Assembly (NCBI RefSeq): GCF_009812055.1
Contig: NZ_WQNH01000010.1
Span: 1-64,000, forward strand
Direction of reading: 5' to 3'
Source: Chelativorans xinjiangensis
GTDB lineage: Bacteria; Pseudomonadota; Alphaproteobacteria; Rhizobiales; Rhizobiaceae
Length of the DNA: 64,000 bases
In this document: in pieces, positions 36,271 to 44,270 of the stretch
How the letters are laid out: each line of letters starts with the position of its first letter
How positions within the stretch are numbered: the first letter of the stretch is position 1
Notes under the pieces: generated by a model
Told to the model about the DNA's origin: nothing
Databases searched by the model: none
The model's input: the letters and a program-made list of their open reading frames with translations, nothing else
Translations under genes and position numbers: made by a program

Positions 36271-37473
36271 ATGTTCCAGCCCCTCAAAGGCGTGCGCGTG
36301 ATCGACCTGAGCCAGGTTCTGGCAGGTCCCTACGCCACCTACCAGATGGCCCTTATGGGCGCCGAGGTGATTAAGATAGAAAAGCCGGGTGAAGGCGATT
36401 GGACCCGCACCGGCGGCCCCCTGCCCGACCTCTCGGAGCGCCGCATGGGGTTGGGCTTCCTTACGCAGAACGCAGCCAAGAAATCCGTGACGATCAACCT
36501 GAAGACGCCGGACGGCCTCAAGCTTGCCAAGCAGCTCATATCGACCGCGGACGTGTTCGTCGAGAACTTCAAGCCGGGTGTGGCCGGGCGGCTCGGACTG
36601 GGCTTTGAGGCCGTCCGCGAACTCAGGAACGACATCGTCTACTGCTCGATTTCCGCCTATGGGCAGAACGGACCGCTGAGCCGGCGCCCCGCCTACGATC
36701 ACGTGATCCAGGGCATGTGCGGCATCATGCTGACCACGGGAAAGCCAGGCGGCGGGCCGACCAAGGTGGGCGCACCCTATATCGATTTCGCCACAGGCAT
36801 GAACGCGGCGATGGCAGTGATGGCGGGCCTGCTAGAGGTGAAGCGGATAGGAGAAGCTGTACAGGTCGACGTGGCGATGCTCGACACCGCGCTGATGCTG
36901 ATGGCCTCGCTGGTGACGCAGCACCTTTCGGCGGACTGGACGCCCGTCCAGAACGGCAACGAGGCCTGGAGCGCCAGCCCCTCGTCTGGCGCGTTCGAAA
37001 CGGCGGACGGCCTTCTGATGCTTGCGGCCAATAACGAACCCCAGTTCAGGAAGCTCTGCCGGGCCATCGGCCGAAAGGACATACTGGACGATCCGCGCTG
37101 GCTCACGCCGCAGGCGCGGCAAGAGAACGGCCAGAGCTTGCGCGAGACGCTCAACCGCACCTTCCTGACCGGGTACGCCGATCACTGGGAAAAGGTTCTG
37201 GAGCAGGTGGATGTGCCGGCGGCAAGGGTCCGCGGCTTGGACGAAGCCCTTGCAGAGCCTCATATCCGGGCCCGGGGGCTGACAAGTGAAGTCCGGATCG
37301 ACGGATACAACGCGGCTATCCACGTGCCTGCGATGAGTTTCAGGGCGAATGGCGCGAGCGTCGCCCCGCAAGCGCCGCCCTCGCCGCTTGGTGCGGACAC
37401 CGACTCGGTTCTGCTCGACCTGGGTATCGATCAGGAAGAGCTCAAGGCGCTACGAAGCGCGGGCGTGATCTGA
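36271..37473 (+). CDS. Family III CoA-transferase (CaiB/BaiF type)
   Basis: The 400-residue enzyme starts KGVRVIDLSQVLAGPYATYQMALMGAEVIKIEKPGEGDWTR, the family hallmark. The nucleophile Asp lies in GAPYIDFATGMNAAMAVMAGLLE, and the C-terminus has LGADTDSVLLDLG. It moves CoA from a donor thioester to an acid, probably the acid imported by TctABC or the TRAP system. The product could enter the hydratase-dehydrogenase-thiolase route encoded by the minus-strand operon of the same locus. That link is inferred from shared regulation. Confidence 0.9.
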   Translation: MFQPLKGVRVIDLSQVLAGPYATYQMALMGAEVIKIEKPGEGDWTRTGGPLPDLSERRMGLGFLTQNAAKKSVTINLKTPDGLKLAKQLISTADVFVENFKPGVAGRLGLGFEAVRELRNDIVYCSISAYGQNGPLSRRPAYDHVIQGMCGIMLTTGKPGGGPTKVGAPYIDFATGMNAAMAVMAGLLEVKRIGEAVQVDVAMLDTALMLMASLVTQHLSADWTPVQNGNEAWSASPSSGAFETADGLLMLAANNEPQFRKLCRAIGRKDILDDPRWLTPQARQENGQSLRETLNRTFLTGYADHWEKVLEQVDVPAARVRGLDEALAEPHIRARGLTSEVRIDGYNAAIHVPAMSFRANGASVAPQAPPSPLGADTDSVLLDLGIDQEELKALRSAGVI

Positions 37474-38444
37474 TGGGAAAGTCGGCCGCAACCGGGGACT
37501 ACCGACCTCCTTCAGAGGAGGGCGGGGCCCTCACTCAAACGATCACGATCGGCGACGGCGATGGCGCGCCGATGGCGTTGACCTGCCGCAGACCCGAGGA
37601 CGAGATGCCGAAGGCGTTCGTCATCTTTTGTCATGGACTAGGCGCGAGCGGGCGGGACTACGCTGAGCTTTCCAGGTTCTGGGCCTCACACGGCTATCTC
37701 GTCATACACCCGACCTTTCCGGACTGGGTCGGCGCCGTCGCGGCTGCGGAGCCGCAGTTGGGCTTCGATCCGAACACCGAGACGCTTGCCGAATGGGCAT
37801 CCATTCCCGAGCTCAGGGCGCGCATGTACGAAATCCTGCACACGCCTTCCTATTGGCTGGAGCGGGTCCGGATCGTGCGTCTGGTGATGGCCGAGATGGA
37901 CGCCGTTCTAGGATCTGCTTTGGGCACCCGCGCCCGGCCTATCCCCGGCGCAATCGCCGGGCATTCCTTCGGCGCCTACACCTCCCAGCTCTTCGCAGGG
38001 GCCGAAATCGACGTGCCCGGCCAGGGGACATGCCGGTTCAAGGATGATCGGTTCAGGGCCGCTATCCTGCTAAGCGCGCAGGGGCGCGACCAGCAGGGGT
38101 TGCGCAAGGGCTCATGGGACGGAATGACCGGCCCGGTCCTCAATGTGACGGGAACGCTCGACGAGGGTGCTAAGGGGCAGGACTTGCGCTGGAAGGTGGA
38201 ACCCTACAAGCTGGCTCCGGCCGGCTCAAAATATCTCGCCGTGCTCGAAGGGGCGGACCATTATCTGGGCGGCCTCACATTGACCGATCCCGCGTCCGGC
38301 CTCCCGCATCAGCGCAACGCCGTATCCCAACTCACACTGGCTTTTCTAGACGCCTACGTGACGGACTATAACAGCGCAAAATTGTGGCTGGCATCAATTC
38401 CCGACCACATCGGCACCTGTCCGCTGCTATTCAAGCAGAAATAG
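37473..38444 (+). CDS. Alpha/beta hydrolase
   Basis: The 323-residue protein has the oxyanion region FVIFCHGLGASGRDYAELSRFWASHGYLVIHP, the nucleophile elbow AGHSFGAYTSQL with Ser, an acidic candidate in VTGTLDEG and a His in GADHYLGG near the C-terminus. It resembles dienelactone-hydrolase-like and platelet-activating-factor-acetylhydrolase-like enzymes. No signal peptide is seen, so it is cytoplasmic. Its ATG shares one base with the CoA-transferase stop. It may hydrolyse an ester or lactone precursor of the acid being activated. Confidence 0.82.
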   Translation: MGKSAATGDYRPPSEEGGALTQTITIGDGDGAPMALTCRRPEDEMPKAFVIFCHGLGASGRDYAELSRFWASHGYLVIHPTFPDWVGAVAAAEPQLGFDPNTETLAEWASIPELRARMYEILHTPSYWLERVRIVRLVMAEMDAVLGSALGTRARPIPGAIAGHSFGAYTSQLFAGAEIDVPGQGTCRFKDDRFRAAILLSAQGRDQQGLRKGSWDGMTGPVLNVTGTLDEGAKGQDLRWKVEPYKLAPAGSKYLAVLEGADHYLGGLTLTDPASGLPHQRNAVSQLTLAFLDAYVTDYNSAKLWLASIPDHIGTCPLLFKQK

Positions 38445-38907
38445 AGCGCTGGTGGTCACGTGGACCCAATGTTGCGCGCAGATGACAAGCCGCTCGACGT
38501 CTCGCCTGCGGCGCCGAGTAACATCGTTCCCACGGTCGAAAAACGCGTGCGCTCCAACGAGGCGGAGAAGGAGGCAATTGGACGGCGGCGGCCGAACTCC
38601 TCGCGGACGACCGTGCAACTACTTCTCCGTTATAAGCACGTTCGACGATCTCGCCCGTTCGGGTAAGGTGCGCCAGTCGGCCTGTCGGCGGAGTCGATAT
38701 TGGTTGCGGGGTGATTTGAACCTGCACGCTAAGGCATTGATTCGTGGTGATGCAAACCAGCGGCGAAGTTGGCCAGAGTTGGCTAACTATTTGGCCAAAC
38801 TGGATTATCTTGGATTGAACTGGTTGCGGGGGTGCGCAACCAAATACGCTCACTTGCGCTGACGGCTTTTCCCGTACGCTCTCCTACACCATCGTACTCC
38901 GCGCGCA
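38445..38907. other. Non-coding scar region
   Basis: About 460 bases without a believable gene between the hydrolase and the next minus-strand gene. It contains the tRNA-like fragment at 38701 and a second copy of its first bases at 38821. Otherwise I see no gene, promoter or repeat. Confidence 0.6.
38701..38725 (-). repeat. tRNA 3'-end fragment, possible attachment-site relic
   Basis: TGGTTGCGGGG followed by TGATTTGAACCTGC is, on the complementary strand, the T-arm and CCA end of a tRNA resembling initiator tRNA-Met (GCAGGTTCAAATC ... CCCCGCAACCA), with one side of the T-stem eroded. No D-arm or anticodon arm is present. TGGTTGCGGGG recurs at 38821-38831, 120 bases away. Such duplicated tRNA ends are typical marks of integration and excision of islands. 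Confidence 0.45.
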
Positions 38908-40023
38908 TCACAGCCCCTGCAACCGTTTGATGAACTGGCCCTTGCGTGTGTGGCGCTCGCGGATGGCGGCGAGACGGCGGAGGAAATCGGCGATGGCACC
39001 CTGCTCGGCGGCAAGCTGTTTAAGGTCGGCAAGCAAGGCCGTGGCGCGGTCGTAGCCGGAAGCGTTGCGGCGCTCGATCTCGGTTTCGATCTCTGTCCAG
39101 ACGCTGTCGCCCCGGCGTCTCACGGCATCGAGACGGGCGCGGCGCGCCTTTTCCGCCTCTTGCGCCCTGCGGCGTTCCTCAGCCCGCCGCCGCTCTGCTT
39201 CGGCGCGTTCGCGGGCATTGCGTATTTCCCGCGCCTTCGCGCGCAGTTCACCGACTGTGCGGCGTGGGCGGCCACCGTCCAAGCTTTGCGCGCGGGCGCG
39301 CCGGCGCAGTAGCGTGCCGATATGGACGTCACCCTCCATCAGTCGCATGAGAAGGTCGGTCTTTTCCCCCTCAGCAAGCCCGGCGACGACGGCGCGCAAC
39401 TTCTCGGGAACCAGTTCCTGTTCATATCGAGAGGCGGCCGCCGCCTCCACCAAATCACGGTCGATGTCGAAGAACGCCGCCGCCGCTTCGAGCGCGCCGG
39501 TCAGTGGGCCGATGCCGGGCAAGGGCTCCGGCGTATCGTCCGTTAGCAGATCGTCTGCAACGGCCGAAAGCCAGAGAAGATAGAACAGCCGCAGATCGCC
39601 GGCGAGAATATCGGCGCGCAAAGACGAAAGCGCGGCAAGCCAGCCGGTGCCATCGTCCCATGCGTCATAATCCGGCTCGACCTTATCCCGGCAGATGTCA
39701 ATGATGGTGTGCTCGCCATTGCTCCATAGCGTCACCCAATCGACCTCGTCCTGGAATGCACCTAGCCCTTGTCGGTCGATGAGGCGTTTCGGCACACGCA
39801 TCATGAGCCGCCGCGTGCCCCAATTGGCGAAATAGAGATGCAGGTCGAAGCAGTTCTCCATCAGCCGCTTCGGGTCGCCTTTGAAATCGCCCCATTCATA
39901 ATGATTGGTGAAGCTTGTCGCCGTAATCCGCGCCCGCGTGGACAGGCCGCGCAGTGCCTCCTGGTCGGCCTTGGTCAGCGGCCGGTCAACGGCTTGAAAC
40001 TCGTAATATTGATATTCGCTCAT
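38908..40023 (-). CDS. Uncharacterised protein with Arg/Glu-rich coiled-coil region
   Basis: The 371-residue protein begins MSEYQYYEFQAVDRPLTKADQEALRGLSTRARIT and has a conserved-looking N-terminal domain (about residues 1-120) with HYEWGDFKGDP and LYFANWGTRRLMMRVP. A mainly helical middle follows, then a strongly charged stretch (about 255-320: REIRNARERAEAERRRAEERRR) predicted as a coiled coil. I recognise the N-terminal type as widespread in bacteria but without a function. No catalytic motif, signal or membrane span is seen. It lies 33 bases after the broken primase gene and near a tRNA relic, so it may belong to an acquired island. ATG 40023 was chosen over 40056 because the conserved part starts there. 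Confidence 0.65.
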   Translation of the reverse strand: MSEYQYYEFQAVDRPLTKADQEALRGLSTRARITATSFTNHYEWGDFKGDPKRLMENCFDLHLYFANWGTRRLMMRVPKRLIDRQGLGAFQDEVDWVTLWSNGEHTIIDICRDKVEPDYDAWDDGTGWLAALSSLRADILAGDLRLFYLLWLSAVADDLLTDDTPEPLPGIGPLTGALEAAAAFFDIDRDLVEAAAASRYEQELVPEKLRAVVAGLAEGEKTDLLMRLMEGDVHIGTLLRRRARAQSLDGGRPRRTVGELRAKAREIRNARERAEAERRRAEERRRAQEAEKARRARLDAVRRRGDSVWTEIETEIERRNASGYDRATALLADLKQLAAEQGAIADFLRRLAAIRERHTRKGQFIKRLQGL

Positions 40024-40056
40024 ACAATAGACCTTCGGGGAGAACACACCCTTCAA

Positions 40057-40598
40057 TCAGTCGCATATCGCAATGCCTCCAACAACGGGCGCAGTTTGTG
40101 TTTGCGGCGATGCGTTTCGATGAGCTAGCATAGGATAGACGCCGACAGTATGCCGGCCGCGCAAATGCCTCTCGATCACCGAGTCGGTCACGGGCAGAAA
40201 GGCGCGATGCGGGCAATCGGCGCATTTGATTTTCGGCTTGCCGCAAACGCCTCGCACCCATTCATTGGAACAGGCGGGCGCATATCCCGCCTTTCCGGTT
40301 CTGGCGCTCTCCCACCTTCTCGGAAACACATCTTCGCGGCCCCGAAACAGCGAGCGGATGAGGGCGATTTTCGCGACCGGCGGCGAAGCACTGGCTACGG
40401 CGCCTCAGCTACCGGCGGCGCCAGACGGTCCGAATTGCCGGGAACGGTTCTCTTCACCGCTTCCCGCGCCACTCGCAGGCTGGCAAGCCTTGCCTCCAAC
40501 TCCACCTTCTCGGCGTCGAGCTGAGCCAGCCGCTCACGAATGGCGGCGATTTCATCAGCCTCCATCGTGTCAAGCGGCGTGTTCTTGCGATCCTGCAC
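40057..40598 (-). pseudogene. TOTE-type archaeo-eukaryotic primase, N-terminal fragment with frameshift
   Basis: The upstream part (40598 to about 40395) is a charged helical N-terminus (IAAIRERLAQLDAEKVELEARLASLR). In a second frame there follow VAKIALIRSLFRGREDVFPRRWESARTGKAGYAPACSNEWVRGVC and KPKIKCADCPHRAFLPVTDSVIERHLRG, with the four-Cys zinc motif, and then GVYPM. This is the start of the large primase-helicase proteins called TOTE conflict system primases. Similarity stops exactly where the catalytic primase residues should begin, and the helicase is absent. Both a frameshift near 40390-40400 and a large 3' deletion are needed, so the gene is dead. Confidence 0.75.
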
Positions 40599-40708
40599 CG
40601 GCGCGGCTCATTCTCGGAGATTGCCGTGAATCCCCTTTTACCGTCTTTGCTCTGCAGCCGACCACCCTCAATCGTCGCGCGCAATGGCGATTAACGTGAT
40701 ATCGCCGA

Positions 40709-42283
40709 TCAACACAGATCTTCGGCCCAACCGCCGCCATTTGCAGTATGGATCAACACCTCATCGTTCGGCTCCAACGGCACGTCCGATGCGAATGCGT
40801 AGTCCTCGCGCTCGCCGTTGGACCTGATGACCGAGAGGCCATTGGTGCCGCCGTTCTCGCCGCCGGCCAGACCCCAGGCTGGCTGGCGGTTGCGGCTGTA
40901 ACCGGTCGAGAGCACTGCGGGAGCGCGAACGCGGTAGCTAAGTGACAGGCCTTTGCCGCCGCAATGCCGGCCACGACCTTCATCGGTTTCGTTGAGCCGC
41001 TTGAATCCGACATCGATGCCATAACGCGCTTCGCAGATCTCGACCGGGCAATTGAAGGTCTCGCCGTGGCTTGCCGAATACATGGCATCGAGCCCGTCGC
41101 GCTCGCAGGTGGCGCCCCAGCCGCCCATTTGCGGCTCGACCATGGTGTAGCGGCGGCCGGTATCGGGATGGTCGCCAGCGATCACCGTGCCGCAGATCGA
41201 GGCGAAATGGCCGGCCGGCAGCCGACCGGGCATGGCGCGTGCCATGCATTGCCACAGCATGTCGTAGAGCCTTATGCGGGTCTCGAAATAGTAGCCGTGC
41301 GGCGCGTTGCCGGTGGCATGGAAGACGGTGCCGGGTACGGTGATCACCTCCAGAAGACGGAAGGAGCCGCCATTGGCAAAGAGGGTGGGATCGGTGAGCG
41401 CCTTGAAGATCATCTGCGCCGAGATCACCGCGCCGTCGCGGCTGGTGTTATAGGGCGCGCACCGTTGCTTGGGATTGCCGGTCAGGTCCACCGTGAAGCG
41501 GTCGGCCGAAACGGTAATCGAGGCGCGCCACAGAGCGCCGTCGTCCTGCTCCTCCTCTATCTGGTAGCTACCGGCCGGAAGGGTGGCGAGGCCGGCAAGG
41601 GCGCGCCGCTCCCCTTCCTCGAAGAGTGATTCCAGAGCGTTGTTGTAGGAGGAAAGGCCGTAGGTTTCTACGATCTGCTTCACGCGCGACTCCGCCTTGC
41701 GGCCTGCCGCCACCTGTGCCCAGAGATCGCCTTCGACGAAATCGGGCAGGCGCGAATTGGCGGCGATGATCTCGAAGACGGAGCGGATTGGCTTGCCCGC
41801 TTGGAAGAGCCGTACGGCCGGCAGGCGCAAGCCCTCCTGGAAGATTTCAGTAACGTCGACGGCCATGGAACCCGCCGTCTTGCCGCCGACATCGTTCCAG
41901 TGGGCGATGGACGCCGTCCAGGCGACGAGCTCGCCCGCCGCGAAGACGGGCAGCGCGATCACCACGTCGTTGAGATGCGTCACACCGCCGAAATAGGGAT
42001 CGTTGGTGACGAAGACGTCGCCCGCGCAGATCGTCTCGAGGCCGTTCAGTTCGATGATGCGCTTGACCGCCTTGTCGAGCACGCCGACGAAGGTGGGGAT
42101 GCCGGCGCCGGAACTCACCAACTCACCATGCGCGTCGGTAATGCCCGTGCCGACATCGAGCACCTCGTAGATGATCGGGCTCATCGCCGTCTTCTTCAGG
42201 ACCGCGAACATCTCGTCGGCGGCCGCCACCATGCTTGCCTGGATGACGGTAGCGGTGATGGGATCGTCGGCGCGCGTGTCCAT
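40709..42283 (-). CDS. Hydantoinase/oxoprolinase subunit B type, second copy in the operon
   Basis: The 524-residue protein has the HyuB landmarks DPITATVIQASMVAAADEMFAVLKKTAMSPIIYEVLDVGTGITD, GDVFVTNDPYFGGVTHLNDVVI and EPQMGGWGATCERDG. The C-terminus is shorter and ends HTANGGGWAED rather than the usual GGGGxGDP. It is clearly paralogous to the B subunit at 44271 (shared ADEMFAxxKKxAMSxIIYEVLDxGTGI). No second A subunit is present, so it must either share the HyuA at 45945 or act on its own. It is the last gene of the operon, four bases after the M24 peptidase gene. Confidence 0.88.
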   Translation of the reverse strand: MDTRADDPITATVIQASMVAAADEMFAVLKKTAMSPIIYEVLDVGTGITDAHGELVSSGAGIPTFVGVLDKAVKRIIELNGLETICAGDVFVTNDPYFGGVTHLNDVVIALPVFAAGELVAWTASIAHWNDVGGKTAGSMAVDVTEIFQEGLRLPAVRLFQAGKPIRSVFEIIAANSRLPDFVEGDLWAQVAAGRKAESRVKQIVETYGLSSYNNALESLFEEGERRALAGLATLPAGSYQIEEEQDDGALWRASITVSADRFTVDLTGNPKQRCAPYNTSRDGAVISAQMIFKALTDPTLFANGGSFRLLEVITVPGTVFHATGNAPHGYYFETRIRLYDMLWQCMARAMPGRLPAGHFASICGTVIAGDHPDTGRRYTMVEPQMGGWGATCERDGLDAMYSASHGETFNCPVEICEARYGIDVGFKRLNETDEGRGRHCGGKGLSLSYRVRAPAVLSTGYSRNRQPAWGLAGGENGGTNGLSVIRSNGEREDYAFASDVPLEPNDEVLIHTANGGGWAEDLC

Positions 42284-42287
42284 GGCG

Positions 42288-43385
42288 CTAGGCCCCGCTC
42301 ACATGCAGATCGCGCGGCAGCGAGGAGAAGATTTCCGGCCCGTCGGCGCGCAGGATGACGATTTCTTCCAACCGGATGCCGAAGCGGCGGGGGATGTAGA
42401 TGCCGGGCTCTATGGAGAACACCATGCCCTCTTCCAGCACCGTCTCGGAGGTGGCGGTGATATAGGGCGGCTCGTGGCCGTCTATGCCCAGGCCATGGCC
42501 GGTGCGATGGACGAAATATTCGCCGTAGCCGGCGTCCGAAATCACCCTGCGGGCAGGAGCGTCGACCTCCTTCGCCTTCACGCCGGGGCGCGCGGCGGCA
42601 AGTGCCGCTTCCACGGCGCGCTCGACGATGGTGTGCACCTGGCCGTAGCCCTCGGGCGGGCGCCCGACGGCGGCCATGCGAGTGATGTCGCTCGGCAGGC
42701 CGCCCTTGCGGGCGCCGATGTCGATGACGACCGCGTCGCCCTCGGCCAGCTTGCGTTCCCCGGTCTGGTGGTGCGGAAAGGCGCCGTTGGGGCCGCTGCC
42801 GACGATGGTGAAAAGAGGAATGGCGCCTTCGGAGGCGAAATGGTCGCGGATGACCGTCGCCAGCTCCTTCTCGCTCATGCCGGGCTTGATGGCGGCGAAG
42901 GCTTTCTGCAGGGCCCTGTCAGCAACGGCGGCACTTGTCTTGAGCCGGGCGAATTCGCTCTCGCCCTTGCGCATGCGCAGCGCACCCACCGTCTCGCCGG
43001 TAAAGGTATGCTTCGCATCCGGCAGCGCGCCGAGCAGCCGCAGGGCGAAATCGGCGCGCATCGTCTCGTCAAGCACGACGGATTTCGCCTTGTCGGCGCC
43101 GATTGCTCCAAGCGCCGCAGCAAGAGCGGCATCCGGGCGCTCGTCGTCGCTCCAGGTATGGAAGGCGATATCCGTGTTCTCGCGCGAGCCTTCCGCATTG
43201 AGTGCGGGCATGAGGAAACATTCGCCGGCTTCCGAAACGAGCAGGAGGCACGGCCGCTCGTCGGCATGCGGGTGAAAGCCGACCAGCCATTGCATGTGCG
43301 AGCCGGGGCCCAGCGCCACCAGATCAGTCTCGGTCTGCCGCATCTTCTCGCGCAGCGCCGCCAGTCGGGTTGCAGTTTCAGTCAT
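42288..43385 (-). CDS. M24-family metallopeptidase (aminopeptidase P-like)
   Basis: The 365-residue enzyme has all metal ligands: Asp in VVIDIGARKGG, Asp in LPSDITRM, His in HRTGHGLGIDGHEPP, Glu in FSIEPGIY and Glu in IRLEEIVIL. GSGPNGAFPHHQTGERKL is the usual His-containing substrate loop. It is paralogous to the M24 enzyme of locus 1. ATG 43385 has GAGGA upstream; the longer frame to 43568 overlaps the racemase gene and is not coding. It probably hydrolyses an amide or dipeptide intermediate produced or fed by the hydantoinases. Confidence 0.88.
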   Translation of the reverse strand: MTETATRLAALREKMRQTETDLVALGPGSHMQWLVGFHPHADERPCLLLVSEAGECFLMPALNAEGSRENTDIAFHTWSDDERPDAALAAALGAIGADKAKSVVLDETMRADFALRLLGALPDAKHTFTGETVGALRMRKGESEFARLKTSAAVADRALQKAFAAIKPGMSEKELATVIRDHFASEGAIPLFTIVGSGPNGAFPHHQTGERKLAEGDAVVIDIGARKGGLPSDITRMAAVGRPPEGYGQVHTIVERAVEAALAAARPGVKAKEVDAPARRVISDAGYGEYFVHRTGHGLGIDGHEPPYITATSETVLEEGMVFSIEPGIYIPRRFGIRLEEIVILRADGPEIFSSLPRDLHVSGA

Positions 43386-43417
43386 GGGTGTTTCCTCGTG
43401 TTTTTTGCTCGATGGGG

Positions 43418-44254
43418 TCACGCCGCCTGCCGCGCGGGGCCCGGCGCCTCGGCCGGAACGACGATGCGGTTTCCGAAGATCTCGCCCTCGTCGAAGCCGC
43501 CGATGTGGGCGATCTCGTCCTCCGGCGGCGCCTCGCAGGACCATTTGCGGCTCGGCTTCCAGCCGCACTGGCGCTTCAGCACCGCGGCATATTCGGCGCG
43601 CTTGAGGGTGGCGATGGAAGGATCGATCACGGGAACGCCAAGGCGCGCCTCCACATCGCGGTAGAAGCCGACCTCCATGGTGCAGCCTAGAATGAGGGCT
43701 TCGGCGAAATCCTCCTCCACCGCCTTGCGGCCGGCCTCCAGAAGCCGGCGTTCGGTCTCTGCATGGTCGGCCTGGAATTCCGTCACGCCGAGCTCAACAT
43801 GGTAGAAGCCCGCCAGGCGATGCTCATGGCCGTGCTCGCGTACGGTCGCCGCCATCTGGTGCACCCATTTGCGCCGTCCGACGATGATGCCGAAGCGGTT
43901 GGAAAGGCTCGCCGCGATTTCGCAGGACGCCACGCAGGGCGCCGTCACGATCATGTCGCCGGAAATCTCGCGCGCGTCGTGCAGCGCCGTGTCGTAGAAG
44001 CAGCCGATGGCGAAGGCGTCGAAGTCTTCCTTCGCCGCCTGGCGTGCAGCGCGGATGATGCCGCGCGTGACCATCGCCTCATAGGAGCGGAACTCGATAT
44101 GGCCGAAGCGGCCGTTCGCCTCCGGCAGCGAGGTGACGTGCACCTCTGTGCCCGGCAGCTTGTGGTCGCGCGCCATGGCGGCGAAGACGTCGTCATGGGC
44201 GGCCGAGCCCGCGACGGGGCTGAAATACATGATTTTCAGGGGTTGTTCGGTCAT
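43418..44254 (-). CDS. Aspartate/glutamate/hydantoin racemase-family protein
   Basis: The 278-residue protein has the two-Cys arrangement of the superfamily: Cys in DAFAIGCFYDTALHDAR and Cys in ALILGCTMEVGFY, with the start MTEQPLKIMYFSPVAG typical of hydantoin-racemase-like members. These enzymes racemise or epimerise a carbon next to a carboxylate or carbonyl using the two Cys as acid and base. In an operon with hydantoinase subunits, it would let both enantiomers of the substrate be used. The C-terminus (CGWKPSRKWSCEAPPEDE) is longer than usual. ATG 44254 has GGGAGG upstream. Confidence 0.85.
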   Translation of the reverse strand: MTEQPLKIMYFSPVAGSAAHDDVFAAMARDHKLPGTEVHVTSLPEANGRFGHIEFRSYEAMVTRGIIRAARQAAKEDFDAFAIGCFYDTALHDAREISGDMIVTAPCVASCEIAASLSNRFGIIVGRRKWVHQMAATVREHGHEHRLAGFYHVELGVTEFQADHAETERRLLEAGRKAVEEDFAEALILGCTMEVGFYRDVEARLGVPVIDPSIATLKRAEYAAVLKRQCGWKPSRKWSCEAPPEDEIAHIGGFDEGEIFGNRIVVPAEAPGPARQAA

Positions 44255-44270
44255 CGTCCTGCCTCCCTTT

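Noticed and set aside
42288-43385. M24 proteins as creatinases of a creatinine pathway
   Set aside because: Both M24 proteins keep all five metal ligands, which creatinase lacks, and no creatininase gene is present.
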